Positions 9,320 to 20,493 of a stretch of 57,414 nt of DNA are shown in pieces (within the stretch, counting starts at the first letter, position 1; each line of letters begins with the position of its first letter). Location: the NCBI GenBank assembly GCA_035760965.1, contig DASTRY010000066.1, positions 1 to 57,414 of the forward strand, written 5' to 3'. Position numbers and translations under genes: made by a program. The stretch is from JADGHX01 sp035760965. Lineage in GTDB: Bacteria; Pseudomonadota; Gammaproteobacteria; Steroidobacterales; Steroidobacteraceae. Below the pieces are notes generated by a model. The model was not told where the DNA came from. It ran no database searches and saw only the letters and a list, made by a program, of their open reading frames with translations.

Positions 9320-10129
9320 ATGGCGGCCAAACGTCCCGCGCCCAAGTCTGCCAAGGCCAAGAAGCCGGCGGCGCGTCCCGTGGGCCACAAGGCCGAGCCC
9401 CGGCGGCTCGCCGAGCGCCCGAAGGCCAGCGCTGCTGCTGCATCCCCGAGGAAATCCGTACCCGTGTCATCCGTTTCGAAGAAAGTCCCTGTTTCCCGAC
9501 CCGCCCCGGCGCCGGCCGCCGAGGCGGCACCCGCCAAACCCAAGCACCTCGAGACGCCGGTCGAAACGCACGAGGAGACTGTCGCTGCGCCCGAGGCGCC
9601 CACGCCGGTGGCGGCGGCACCCGCTGCGCCCCGCGTGAACAGCGTCACCAGCGCGGCGGATGACGACAACGAGCCCGTCGAGCCGGGAAGCCTGCTCGCG
9701 GGCCCGCGTAACGTCACGCCGTACATCGCCAAGCGCGGCGAGCAGTACATGAGCAAGGAGCAGCTCGAGCACTTCCGGCAGATCCTGCTCGGCTGGAAGC
9801 GCGATCTCATGGAAGAAGTCGACCGCACCGTCTCGCACATGAAGGACGAGGCGGCGAACTTCCCCGATCCGAACGATCGGGCGACCCAGGAAGAGGAGTT
9901 CAGCCTCGAGCTGCGTACCCGCGATCGCGAGCGCAAGCTCATTCGCAAGATCGACGAGGCGCTGAAGCGCACCGAAGACGGTACCTACGGCTACTGCCTG
10001 GAGACCGGCGAAGAGATCGGTGTGAAGCGCCTCGAAGCGCGTCCGGTCGCAACGCTCAGCATCGAGGCGCAGGAGCGCCGCGAGCGCCGCGAGCGGCAGT
10101 ACGGGGATCGCGACGACCGCTATCGCTGA
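9320..10129 (+). CDS. dksA: RNA polymerase-binding transcription factor DksA, zinc-cysteine-poor form with long N-terminal extension
   Basis: Binds the RNA polymerase secondary channel and works with ppGpp on stable-RNA and amino-acid promoters. The product is 269 aa, against about 151 in E. coli. Residues 1-130 are an Ala/Pro/Lys-rich extension and 140-269 are the DksA core. The coiled-coil tip DPNDRATQEEE keeps the DxxDxA residues. The four zinc cysteines are mostly gone: C226 remains, but the other positions read T229, S247 and A250 (YCLETG, TLSIEA). This resembles zinc-independent DksA proteins of alphaproteobacteria and Pseudomonas DksA2. The ATG at 9320 is chosen for its GAGGAG site 7 nt upstream; the open frame extends further upstream without support. 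Confidence 0.93.
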   Translation: MAAKRPAPKSAKAKKPAARPVGHKAEPRRLAERPKASAAAASPRKSVPVSSVSKKVPVSRPAPAPAAEAAPAKPKHLETPVETHEETVAAPEAPTPVAAAPAAPRVNSVTSAADDDNEPVEPGSLLAGPRNVTPYIAKRGEQYMSKEQLEHFRQILLGWKRDLMEEVDRTVSHMKDEAANFPDPNDRATQEEEFSLELRTRDRERKLIRKIDEALKRTEDGTYGYCLETGEEIGVKRLEARPVATLSIEAQERRERRERQYGDRDDRYR

Positions 10130-10138
10130 TCCGGCTCG

Positions 10139-10161
10139 ATCCGGACACGCGCTGTCCGGAT
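10139..10161 (+). terminator. Hairpin between dksA and gluQ
   Basis: A perfect 9-bp stem (ATCCGGACA, 5-nt loop CGCGC, TGTCCGGAT) begins 9 nt after the dksA stop. No U-tract follows, so it may be a weak terminator, an mRNA 3' stabiliser or a translational block. Its right arm includes the only near-cognate start codon (CTG at 10152) available to gluQ. A terminator between dksA and gluQ is known in enterobacteria, which supports a regulatory role here. Confidence 0.6.
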
Positions 10162-11060
10162 CTCGCGCGGCCGAGCGCTACATCGGTCGTTTCGCCCCCT
10201 CACCCACCGGCGACCTGCATCTCGGATCGCTGGTTGCAGCCCTCGGCAGCTACCTCGACGCCCGCCATCACGACGGGCGTTGGCTGCTGCGCATGGAAGA
10301 CCTCGACACCCCGCGCGTCGTCCCGGGCTGTGCCGATCGCATCTTGCACACGCTCGAAAGCTTCGGACTCACGTGGGACGGCGCCGTTACGTATCAGAGT
10401 CGCAACACGGATGCGTACGCGGCGGCGCTAGCCGACTTGCGCAGCAAGGGCCGCACGTTCGAATGCAGTTGCTCGCGTCGTGCACGGATGGCCGACGATC
10501 AGGGATATCCGGGCACGTGCAGGGATAAACCGCCGAGCGCCCTTTCGACACGAGCACCGACCGCGACGCGCTTTCGCGTCGACGAGCGCGAGACGGTGCG
10601 GGTCGACGATCGCTTCCAGGGCGAGTGCCTCTTCGAGATGCGCACGCTCGGCGACGTCATCATCCGGCGGCGCGACGGGCTCTTCGCGTATCAGCTCGCG
10701 GTCGTCGTCGACGATGCCGCGCAGAACGTCAACCATGTCGTTCGCGGTGCCGACCTTCTCGCGAGCACGCCGTGGCAAATGAGCTTGCAGACGGCGCTCG
10801 GCTTACCGCAACCGAGCTATGCGCATCTGCCGCTCGTCGTCGAGCCGGACGGCGCGAAGCTCGCGAAGTCCCGCCGCTCGGTGCCGCTCGCCCCCGAGCG
10901 TGCCGTGCCGTTGCTCGCCATGGCCCTGCGACTGCTCGGACAGGAAGTCCCTTCGGGGCTCGAATTCGAAACACGAGAGGCCGTGCTGCACTGGGCGATC
11001 GACCACTGGAATCCGCGTTCTTTTCGTGGTATTCGCGCGGTCCCCGCACCCGTCGTCTGA
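10152..11060 (+). CDS. gluQ: Glutamyl-Q tRNA(Asp) synthetase (start codon uncertain)
   Basis: Attaches glutamate to queuosine at position 34 of tRNA-Asp. The conserved N-terminus YIGRFAPSPTGDLHLGSL (HIGH-like motif HLGS) is encoded from 10179. The zinc-site region FECSC...YPGTC and the KMSKS-like AKLAKS follow. The reading frame has no ATG, GTG or TTG between the dksA 3' end and the HIGH motif; the first ATG (10293) would delete the active site. CTG at 10152 would give 302 aa (E. coli 308) with a short natural N-terminus, so it is used here provisionally. The dksA-gluQ order and the presence of queF in the window fit the queuosine connection. Confidence 0.9.
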   Translation: MSGSRAAERYIGRFAPSPTGDLHLGSLVAALGSYLDARHHDGRWLLRMEDLDTPRVVPGCADRILHTLESFGLTWDGAVTYQSRNTDAYAAALADLRSKGRTFECSCSRRARMADDQGYPGTCRDKPPSALSTRAPTATRFRVDERETVRVDDRFQGECLFEMRTLGDVIIRRRDGLFAYQLAVVVDDAAQNVNHVVRGADLLASTPWQMSLQTALGLPQPSYAHLPLVVEPDGAKLAKSRRSVPLAPERAVPLLAMALRLLGQEVPSGLEFETREAVLHWAIDHWNPRSFRGIRAVPAPVV

Positions 11061-11176
11061 AGCGGCACCCACTGTTTTCAATTTGGTTCGCCGCCGCGAA
11101 TGTAATAATGTACGCACTTCGATCCGACCCTGACGCTTTGGATAGTGGAACGTCCTTTTTCAGTACAGGGGGTCCG

Positions 11177-11674
11177 ATGAGCGATCCGCGGGTCATCAAG
11201 AAATATCCCAATCGGCGGCTCTATGACACGGTCGCGAGCCGATACATCACCTTGGCCGACATCCGCAAGCTGGTGGTCGATCGCATCGATTTCATAGTCA
11301 TCGAGAAGAAGAGCCAGAGCGACATCACGCGTGCGATCCTGCTGCAGGTGATCGCCGAGCAGGAGCAGTCGAGCGCACCGGTGATGAGCCGCGACTTCCT
11401 CTCGCACGTCATCCGCTGCTATGGCGGCGCACTGCACGGCATGATCGGCAGCTATCTCGAGCAGAGCATGAAGCTCTTCGTGTCGCAGCAGCGCGAGATC
11501 CGCGAGCGCGGCAAGGCCGCCGCGGCCGAGAGCAGCGGCGCGATGGCCTCGCTCGCCAATCGCAACTACCAGCGCTGGCGCTCGGTGCAGGACGAGATCT
11601 ACAGCACGCTCGTCAAAGCCGCCGGCCGCAATCCTGCCGAAGACGACGAGCACGTGGCGCGCTCGCGACAATAG
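11177..11674 (+). CDS. phaR: PhaR-type polyhydroxyalkanoate synthesis regulator
   Basis: The 165-residue product starts with the PHB/PHA accumulation-regulator DNA-binding domain (IKKYPNRRLYDTVASRYITL), followed by the companion PHB_acc region (about 65-110) and a charged C-terminus. The family represses phasin and PHA genes and also binds PHA granules. No pha biosynthesis gene is adjacent, so this is a stand-alone regulator here. The start at 11177 is set by where the conserved domain begins; the frame stays open upstream through gluQ without coding character. Confidence 0.88.
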   Translation: MSDPRVIKKYPNRRLYDTVASRYITLADIRKLVVDRIDFIVIEKKSQSDITRAILLQVIAEQEQSSAPVMSRDFLSHVIRCYGGALHGMIGSYLEQSMKLFVSQQREIRERGKAAAAESSGAMASLANRNYQRWRSVQDEIYSTLVKAAGRNPAEDDEHVARSRQ

Positions 11675-11721
11675 CGTCGCCGAATCTCGCCCGAGAGCCG
11701 CAAGCAACCTCGCCAAACACA

Positions 11722-11751
11722 AACGCCGCTGTCCTTGCGGGCAGCGGCGTT
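11722..11751. terminator. Bidirectional intrinsic terminator between phaR and pnp
   Basis: A perfect 10-bp inverted repeat, AACGCCGCTG / CAGCGGCGTT, with a 10-nt loop that can extend the stem by three pairs. On the minus strand the stem is followed by a T-rich tract (TTTGTGTTTGG), which suits the pnp transcript. The plus side has only two T residues. It sits between the convergent phaR and pnp genes. Confidence 0.8.
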
Positions 11752-11779
11752 CAGTGCCGATCCGGATTTGCGGCGCCGG

Positions 11780-13894
11780 CTAGCTTTGCGCGGCGGAGCG
11801 CGAGGAATCCGGCGAGTCGAGGTTGCGCATGGAGAGGCGGATGCGGCCCTGCCGGTCCACCTCCAGCACCTTCACGCGGATGATGTCGCCCTCTTTCAGC
11901 TTGTCGCTGACGCGCTCGACGCGCTCATCCGAGATCTGCGAGATGTGCACGAGACCGTCGCGACCCGGGAGGATCGTGACGAACGCCCCGAAGTCCATGA
12001 GGCGCACGACCTTGCCCTCGTAGATGCGGCCGACCTCGACATCCGCCGTGATGAGCTCGATGCGGCGCTGCGCCTCGCGTCCGGCGGCACCGCTGACCGA
12101 GGCGATCTTCACCGTGCCATCGCTCTCGATGTCGATGGTGGTGCCCGTCTCCTCGGTGATCTGGCGGATGACCGCGCCGCCCTTGCCGATGACGTCGCGA
12201 ATCTTCTCGGCGTCGATCTTGATCGTGATGATGGAGGGCGCCCACTCGGACATCTTCTCGCGCGGCTGGCTGATGACCTTGTTCATCTCCTCGAGAATGT
12301 GCAGGCGGCCGGCCTTCGCCTGGTCGAGCGCGACGCGCATGATCTCGGGCGTGACGCCCTCGACCTTGATGTCCATCTGCAGCGCAGTGACACCGTCCTT
12401 CGTGCCGGCGACCTTGAAGTCCATGTCGCCGAGGTGATCCTCGTCGCCGAGGATGTCCGTCAGCACCTTGAAGCGGCCGCCTTCGAGCACGAGGCCCATT
12501 GCGACGCCCGCGACCGGCGCCTTGATCGGCACACCGGCATCCATCAGCGACAGGCTCGTGCCGCACACGCTCGCCATGCTGCTCGAGCCGTTCGATTCGA
12601 GGATTTCCGAGACGACGCGGATGACGTACGGGAAGGTCGTCATGTCCGGCATCACGGCGTTCACGCCGCGTCGGGCGAGATTGCCGTGGCCGATCTCGCG
12701 GCGCTTCGGAGAGCCCATCATGCCGGTCTCGCCCACCGAGAACGGCGGGAAGTTGTAGTGGAGCATGAAGGGCTCGCGGCGCTCGCCCTCGAGCGCGTCG
12801 ATGATCTGCGCGTCGCGGCCGGTACCGAGCGTCGTGACGACGAGCGCCTGCGTCTCACCGCGCGTGAACAGCGCGGAGCCGTGAGCACGCGGCAGCACGC
12901 CCACCTTCACGGTGATCGGGCGCACGGTCTGATGGTCGCGGCCGTCGATGCGCGGCTCGCCGTTCAACACGCGCTGGCGCACGATGTTGCTCTCGAGCTT
13001 GAACAGCTCGGTCTCGACCTGTTCCTTCGTGAACTTCGGCGCCTCGCCGCCGGCGAGCAGCTCGAGGACCTGCTGCTTGATCTCCTTCAGCCGATTGGAG
13101 CGCGCCTGCTTCTCCGTGATCGAATACGCCTGGCTCAGCGCGGCCTGCGCGTGCAGCGCCAGCGCGCTTGCGAGCTCCGCATTCGGCGCGGGCGGCTCGA
13201 AGGCCCACTTCGGCTTGCCGGCCTTCGCGATCAGCTCCTTGATGGCCTGGATCGCGACCTGCATCTGCTGGTGGCCGAAGACCACCGAGCCGAGCATCAC
13301 TTCTTCCGAGAGCCCCTTCGCTTCCGACTCCACCATCAGCACCGCTTGCTCGGTGCCGGCGACGACGAGATGCAGCTGCGATTCGCTCAGTTGCTTCGCG
13401 GTGGGGTTCAGCAGGTACTGGCCGTCCTTGTAGCCGACGCGCGCGGCGCCGACGGGACCGTTGAACGGCAGGCCCGCGATGCCGAGCGCCGCGGACGCAC
13501 CGAGCAGCGAGGGAATGTCCGCATCGATCTCGGGATCGAGCGAGATGACCGTCGCGACGACCTGCACGTCGTTGTAGAAGCCGTCGGGGAACAGCGGCCG
13601 CAGCGGGCGATCGATGAGACGCGAGGTCAGCGTCTCCTTCTCGGTCGGACGGCCTTCACGCTTGAAGAAGCCGCCGGGAATGCGGCCCGCGGCATAGGTC
13701 TTCTCGACGTAGTTGACGGTCAGGGGAAAGAAATCACGCCCCGGCACGGCCTGCTTGGCCGCGCACGCGGTGACCAGGACCAGCGTGTCGCCCATCGAGA
13801 CACGCACGGCGCCGTCGGCTTGCCGCGCGAGCTCCCCGGTATCGATGGTGACGGTGTGGGGTCCGTAGGGAAAAGAAACGGTGGAAACGCTCAC
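11780..13894 (-). CDS. pnp: Polyribonucleotide nucleotidyltransferase (PNPase)
   Basis: Phosphorolytic 3'-5' exoribonuclease of the RNA degradosome. The 704 residues (E. coli 711) contain two RNase PH-like domains, a KH domain (about 550-615, IRDVIGKGGAVIRQITEETG) and an S1 domain (about 620-690, GRIYEGKVVRLMDFGAFVTI). The start is placed at GTG 13894, giving MSVSTVSFPYGPHTV, a typical PNPase N-terminus, with GAGG upstream. The frame also extends to 13948, but that would add an unconserved segment. It follows rpsO, the standard order, and autoregulation through an RNase III-processed rpsO-pnp leader is possible. Confidence 0.97.
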   Translation of the reverse strand: MSVSTVSFPYGPHTVTIDTGELARQADGAVRVSMGDTLVLVTACAAKQAVPGRDFFPLTVNYVEKTYAAGRIPGGFFKREGRPTEKETLTSRLIDRPLRPLFPDGFYNDVQVVATVISLDPEIDADIPSLLGASAALGIAGLPFNGPVGAARVGYKDGQYLLNPTAKQLSESQLHLVVAGTEQAVLMVESEAKGLSEEVMLGSVVFGHQQMQVAIQAIKELIAKAGKPKWAFEPPAPNAELASALALHAQAALSQAYSITEKQARSNRLKEIKQQVLELLAGGEAPKFTKEQVETELFKLESNIVRQRVLNGEPRIDGRDHQTVRPITVKVGVLPRAHGSALFTRGETQALVVTTLGTGRDAQIIDALEGERREPFMLHYNFPPFSVGETGMMGSPKRREIGHGNLARRGVNAVMPDMTTFPYVIRVVSEILESNGSSSMASVCGTSLSLMDAGVPIKAPVAGVAMGLVLEGGRFKVLTDILGDEDHLGDMDFKVAGTKDGVTALQMDIKVEGVTPEIMRVALDQAKAGRLHILEEMNKVISQPREKMSEWAPSIITIKIDAEKIRDVIGKGGAVIRQITEETGTTIDIESDGTVKIASVSGAAGREAQRRIELITADVEVGRIYEGKVVRLMDFGAFVTILPGRDGLVHISQISDERVERVSDKLKEGDIIRVKVLEVDRQGRIRLSMRNLDSPDSSRSAAQS

Positions 13895-13945
13895 TCTTGA
13901 CGATCCTCGAGCCAAAACCTGATGGAGAAATTCGGCGCCAAAGCA

Positions 13946-13972
13946 CAAGGGCCGCGTTTCACGCGGCCCTTG
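13946..13972 (-). terminator. rpsO-pnp intergenic hairpin
   Basis: A perfect 11-bp stem (CAAGGGCCGCG / CGCGGCCCTTG) with a 5-nt loop lies directly after the rpsO stop. The minus-strand tail is only weakly T-rich (TGCTTTGG). In E. coli this interval holds the rpsO terminator and an RNase III site that controls pnp; the same role is inferred here. Confidence 0.7.
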
Positions 13973-13979
13973 GGCGGAA

Positions 13980-14249
13980 TCAGCGGCGGAGGCCCAGGCG
14001 CTCGACGAGCTCCTGGTACTTCTGCGGTTGGGTAGCCTTGAGGTAGTCGAGAAGTCGGCGGCGCTGGTTCACCAACTTCACCAGGCCACGGCGCGAGGAG
14101 TGATCGCGTTTGTGAGCCGTGAAGTGTTCACCGAGGCCGGTGATCCGTTCGGAAAGCAGCGCAATCTGCACTTCGGGCGACCCGGTGTCCTGGGGCCCGC
14201 GGCGGAACTGCGCGAGGATCCCGCCCTTCTTTTCGGTGGTTAACGACAT
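13980..14249 (-). CDS. rpsO: 30S ribosomal protein S15 (uS15)
   Basis: Primary rRNA-binding protein of the 30S subunit central domain. The 89 residues match the family exactly in length and sequence, including GSPEVQIALLSERI and the RNA-binding segment HKRDHSSRRGLVKLVNQRR. It sits between truB and pnp as in most proteobacteria and is preceded by its own promoter. Confidence 0.98.
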   Translation of the reverse strand: MSLTTEKKGGILAQFRRGPQDTGSPEVQIALLSERITGLGEHFTAHKRDHSSRRGLVKLVNQRRRLLDYLKATQPQKYQELVERLGLRR

Positions 14250-14302
14250 TGCCAGAGAGATTCCTAAAAGCTTGTCTTGATTGCCCTTTTACGCGGCGCG
14301 CG

Positions 14303-14331
14303 ATTCTACCCGCGCACCCTGCCCGCCACAA
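14303..14331 (-). promoter_or_regulatory. Promoter for rpsO-pnp
   Basis: Reading the minus strand: TTGTGG (14331-14326), a 17-bp spacer and TAGAAT (14308-14303), about 54 bp upstream of the rpsO ATG. A dedicated rpsO promoter at this position is typical in gammaproteobacteria. Confidence 0.65.
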
Positions 14332-14349
14332 CTTTTTTACGGGGCGGAG

Positions 14350-15285
14350 TCAACTTTCCATTACGAAGAGCCGTCGCGGCTGCACACGCCCGAAGCCGTC
14401 GGCTTCACCGACGCCGAAGAACCGGTTCTCGGCGTCATAGAGACGCACCCGGCCAGGCGGCAGCTCGGCAGATATGGCCACGGCCTGCCCGTGCAGGACG
14501 CGCGCTGCATCGGCCGCACTCAAGCGAACCGGCGGCAGATGCGGAATCGCCAGATCCGGCGCGACCAGGACGGGCGGTTCACCCCGCTCGGCGCGTGCGG
14601 CGACCTCGTCCATCGTCTGCATGACCGCCGGGTCGAACGGCTCGACGGCCAGCCGCCGCAGCTCGACCACGTGACCGCAGGTGCCCAGCGCGCGGCCGAT
14701 ATCCTCTGCCAGGACCCGGATGTACGTGCCCTTCGAGCACAGCGCTTCGAGCTCGAGCCGCACCTGCGCGCCCTCGAGCGGCGCAGCCGTTCCGGCCTCA
14801 TCGCGCGTCGGCGCCGCGCCGGGCCCGATGACCCGCAGCTCATCGATCTCGATGTCCCGCGGCTTGCGCTCGACCTCCACGCCCGCACGCGCCAGCTTGT
14901 AGAGCCGCTGGCCCTCACGCTTGATGGCGGAGTACATCGGCGGGATCTGCGTCGTGCGACCGCGGAAGCGCTGTAGCACCGCTTCCAACGCCGCCTCGTC
15001 GAACGCCGGTACGGGCAACGACTCGACGACTGCGCCCTCGCTGTCCCCCGTCGCCGTCCGCGAGCCGAGTGCCACCGTGAAGCGGTACCGCTTGCGACCG
15101 GACAGAATGTCGCCTGCGATCTTGGTCGCCTCACCCAGACAGATCGGCAGCATGCCGGTGGCGAGCGGATCGAGGCTCCCGACGTGCCCGGCCTTGTCGG
15201 CTCGCAGCAGCCGCCGCACTCGCTGAAGCGCCGCATTCGACGAAACCCCGCGGGGCTTGTCGAGCAGGAGAATGCCGCAGACCAC
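14350..15285 (-). CDS. truB: tRNA pseudouridine(55) synthase TruB
   Basis: Makes pseudouridine 55 in the T-arm of tRNAs. The 311-residue protein has the TruB motif GHVGSLDPLATGMLPICLG with catalytic Asp39, the KxYRF segment and the PPMYSAIKREGQRLYKLAR loop. A small C-terminal PUA-like region follows. It lies 3 bp downstream of rbfA in the infB operon. Confidence 0.96.
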   Translation of the reverse strand: MVCGILLLDKPRGVSSNAALQRVRRLLRADKAGHVGSLDPLATGMLPICLGEATKIAGDILSGRKRYRFTVALGSRTATGDSEGAVVESLPVPAFDEAALEAVLQRFRGRTTQIPPMYSAIKREGQRLYKLARAGVEVERKPRDIEIDELRVIGPGAAPTRDEAGTAAPLEGAQVRLELEALCSKGTYIRVLAEDIGRALGTCGHVVELRRLAVEPFDPAVMQTMDEVAARAERGEPPVLVAPDLAIPHLPPVRLSAADAARVLHGQAVAISAELPPGRVRLYDAENRFFGVGEADGFGRVQPRRLFVMES

Positions 15286-15288
15286 GTC

Positions 15289-15636
15289 CTATTTCGGAGC
15301 GCTATCGATGAGGGCCGTCAGCTTGGCGGCTCTGTCGATGGAATCGTCGAACACGAATTCGAGCCGCGGCGCATGGCGCAGGCGCAAGCGCCGTCCGACC
15401 TCACCGCGCAGGTAGGCGCCCGCGCTCGTGAGACCGGCCTGCACTTCCTCGGCCGAATGCTTGGATGCAAAGGGCACGAAGAACACGCGGGCGATGCTCA
15501 GATCCGAGGTCACCTTGACATCGGTGACGGTGATGGACCCGACACGCGGGTCCTTCACCTCGCGCGCCACCAGCTCGGAGAGCGCGCGTTGCATCTCACC
15601 TTCGATGCGCCGATGCCGTGGCTTCGATTCACTCAT
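15289..15636 (-). CDS. rbfA: Ribosome-binding factor A
   Basis: Assists late 30S maturation and 16S rRNA 5'-end processing. The 115 residues cover the single KH-like RbfA domain (RRIEGEMQRALSELVAREVK; VTDVKVTSDLSIARVFF). It lies 27 bp downstream of infB and 3 bp upstream of truB, in the conserved operon order. Confidence 0.95.
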   Translation of the reverse strand: MSESKPRHRRIEGEMQRALSELVAREVKDPRVGSITVTDVKVTSDLSIARVFFVPFASKHSAEEVQAGLTSAGAYLRGEVGRRLRLRHAPRLEFVFDDSIDRAAKLTALIDSAPK

Positions 15637-15663
15637 ACATCGCCGAGTACGTCGGAACGTCCC

Positions 15664-18348
<2,685 letters not shown>

Positions 18349-18368
18349 GTACTACTACCCCCGTGCGC

Positions 18369-19865
18369 TCACTGGCCCGCCTGGAACCAGTGCTCGCGCG
18401 CCTTCATGATGAGCTTGCCGGCCTCTTCGGCGCCGAGCCCTTCGATATCCGTCAGATCGTCGACGGCTTGCTCGGCCAGCTCCTCACGCGTGCGAACGCC
18501 GCGCCGTGCCAGTGCGAGCGCCAGATCCGGGCTCATGCCCTCGAGCAGCAGCAGGTCGTCTGCCGGCATCGATTGATCCAGGCTCTCCTCGCTCGCGATC
18601 GCCTGCGTCAGCAGCACGTCGCGCGCACGATTGCGCAGCTCCTTGATGATCTCGTCATCGAACTCTTCGATCGATTTCAGCTCGGCCTGCGGCACATAGG
18701 CGATCTCCTCGATCGTGGAGAAGCCTTCCTGAGCGAGGATGGTCGCCACGTCCTCGTCGACGTCGAGCTGCTTCATGAAGTTCTGAATCAGCGCGCGCGC
18801 CTCGGTCTCGCTCTTCTGTTCCGCGTCCGTCTCCGTCATCACGTTGAGGTCCCAGCCCGTGAGCTGGCTCGCGAGACGGATGTTCTGGCCGCCGCGGCCG
18901 ATGGCCTGCGACAGCTTCTCCTCGGCGACCGCGATGTCCATGCTGTGCGAGTCCTCGTCGACGACGATGGACATCACCTCGGCGGGCGACATCGCGTTGA
19001 TCACGAACTGCGCCGGGTTCTCGTCGAACGGGATGATGTCGACGCGCTCGCCGGCGATCTCGTTGGAGACCGCCTGGACGCGCGAGCCGCGCATGCCGAC
19101 GCAGGCCCCGACGGGATCGATGCGCGGATCGTTGCTCTTCACCGCGATCTTGGCGCGCACGCCCGGATCGCGCGCCGCGCCGAGAATCTGAATGAGCCCC
19201 TGACCGACTTCCGGCACTTCGAGCTTGAACAGCTCGATCAGGAACTCCGGCGCCGTGCGCGAGAGGAACAGCTGCGGGCCGCGCGGCTCCGAGCGCACCT
19301 CTTTGAGATACGCCTTGATGCGGTCCTGCGGCTTCACCTGCTCGCGCGGGATCATGTCGCTGCGCGGCACGAACCCCTCGGCGTTGCTGCCGAGATCCAC
19401 GTAGATGCCGTTGCGGTCGACGCGCTTCACGACGCCGCTCACGAGCTGGCCGACGCGATCTTTGTACGCATCGACCACCTGCGCGCGCTCGGCCTCGCGC
19501 ACCTTCTGCACGATGACCTGCTTCGCCTGCTGCGCGGCGATGCGGCCGAAGGCGACCGACTCCATCGGCTGCTCGACGTATCCGCCGACCTCCACGTTCG
19601 GATCGATGTCGCGCGCATCTTCGAGGCGCAGCTCGCGCTCGGGCACTTCGAGCTCGGTCGAGTCGTCGGCGAACACCTTCCAGCGTCGGAACGTCTCGTA
19701 GTCGCCGGTCTTGCGATCGATCTGCACGCGCACGTCGAGCTCTTCGCCGTGTTTCTTGCGGGTAGCAGACGCCAGCGCCGCTTCCAGCGCTTCGAAAATC
19801 ACTTCCTTGTCGACGCCCTTCTCGTTCGAGACGGCGTCCACGACCATCAGGATTTCCTTGTTCAT
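18369..19865 (-). CDS. nusA: Transcription termination/antitermination factor NusA
   Basis: Binds RNA polymerase and modulates pausing, termination and antitermination. The 498 residues (E. coli 495) contain the N-terminal RNAP-binding domain (NKEILMVVDAVSNEKGVDKE), an S1 domain (about 135-200), two KH domains (GACVGMRGSRVQAVSNEIAG) and two C-terminal acidic repeats (LEGMSPDLALALARRGVRTR and DIEGLGAEEAGKLIMKAREH). It lies 8 bp downstream of rimP. Confidence 0.98.
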   Translation of the reverse strand: MNKEILMVVDAVSNEKGVDKEVIFEALEAALASATRKKHGEELDVRVQIDRKTGDYETFRRWKVFADDSTELEVPERELRLEDARDIDPNVEVGGYVEQPMESVAFGRIAAQQAKQVIVQKVREAERAQVVDAYKDRVGQLVSGVVKRVDRNGIYVDLGSNAEGFVPRSDMIPREQVKPQDRIKAYLKEVRSEPRGPQLFLSRTAPEFLIELFKLEVPEVGQGLIQILGAARDPGVRAKIAVKSNDPRIDPVGACVGMRGSRVQAVSNEIAGERVDIIPFDENPAQFVINAMSPAEVMSIVVDEDSHSMDIAVAEEKLSQAIGRGGQNIRLASQLTGWDLNVMTETDAEQKSETEARALIQNFMKQLDVDEDVATILAQEGFSTIEEIAYVPQAELKSIEEFDDEIIKELRNRARDVLLTQAIASEESLDQSMPADDLLLLEGMSPDLALALARRGVRTREELAEQAVDDLTDIEGLGAEEAGKLIMKAREHWFQAGQ

Positions 19866-19873
19866 GAGCTCTG

Positions 19874-20467
19874 CTACCTCCGCATCGGGGCGGGCGCCTC
19901 GGGCGCCAGCCGCGCTTTCTCAATCTCATCGAACGGCACGCTCACCGGCTGCCGATCCACTTCGAGCTCGATGCCGGCGTCGGACACCGACTTGAGCGTT
20001 CCCGTATATCTCCTGCGCCCCGCGCGCGCCGCCTTCAGCTCGACGTGCACGCGCGCGCCGGCGAACCGGACGAAGTGCGCCCGCGTACGCAGCACTCGGT
20101 CGGACCCCGGCGAGGAGACCTCGAGCGTGTACGCCGTCGGAATCGGGTCCTCGACATCGAGGAGCGCCGACACCTCGTGGCTCACGCGCTCGCAGTCATC
20201 GATGCCGATGCCGCTCTCGCGCAGACTCGTCTCATCCCCCAAAGCGACCCGGCCTTCGCTGTCGAGCGCGACCGTGGCGTTCTTGTTCGCGTCGTCGTTC
20301 GCCTCGTCGCCCGGCAGCGCACCCTCGGGCCGGAGCCGGTCGATGAAGATCCTCAGCAAGGCATTGCTGCGGCTGGGAGCGTATTCCAGCTCCACCAGCT
20401 CGTAGCCCAGCCCCGTCAGGAGCGGCTCTATGAGGGCGATCAGTCGCCCACGCAAGACCGTCGCCAT
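19874..20467 (-). CDS. rimP: Ribosome maturation factor RimP (with an internal insertion)
   Basis: Needed for 30S maturation. The 197 residues exceed the usual 150-155. The N-terminal domain (GYELVELEY...LLRIFIDR) and the C-terminal domain (DCERVSHEVSALLDVEDPIP; YTLEVSSPGSDRVLR) are normal. Roughly 35-38 extra residues rich in Asp/Glu/Gly, about positions 45-83, are inserted where a short loop is expected, between the IDR strand and the IDDCE helix. It is the first gene of rimP-nusA-infB-rbfA-truB. Confidence 0.93.
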   Translation of the reverse strand: MATVLRGRLIALIEPLLTGLGYELVELEYAPSRSNALLRIFIDRLRPEGALPGDEANDDANKNATVALDSEGRVALGDETSLRESGIGIDDCERVSHEVSALLDVEDPIPTAYTLEVSSPGSDRVLRTRAHFVRFAGARVHVELKAARAGRRRYTGTLKSVSDAGIELEVDRQPVSVPFDEIEKARLAPEAPAPMRR

Positions 20468-20493
20468 CGCAACTCACCGCCGCCACAAACAAA

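Noticed and set aside
10293..11060. gluQ starting at the first ATG
   Set aside because: This start would remove the HIGH-like motif and the whole N-terminal part of the active site that is clearly encoded upstream in frame.
11735..13900. Long open frame antisense to pnp (similarly 15184-17742 over infB, 18363-20405 over nusA/rimP, 23239-25368 over iorAB, 36879-38711 over the halogenase)
   Set aside because: All are shadows of conserved genes on the opposite strand and share the compositional signature of antisense frames.
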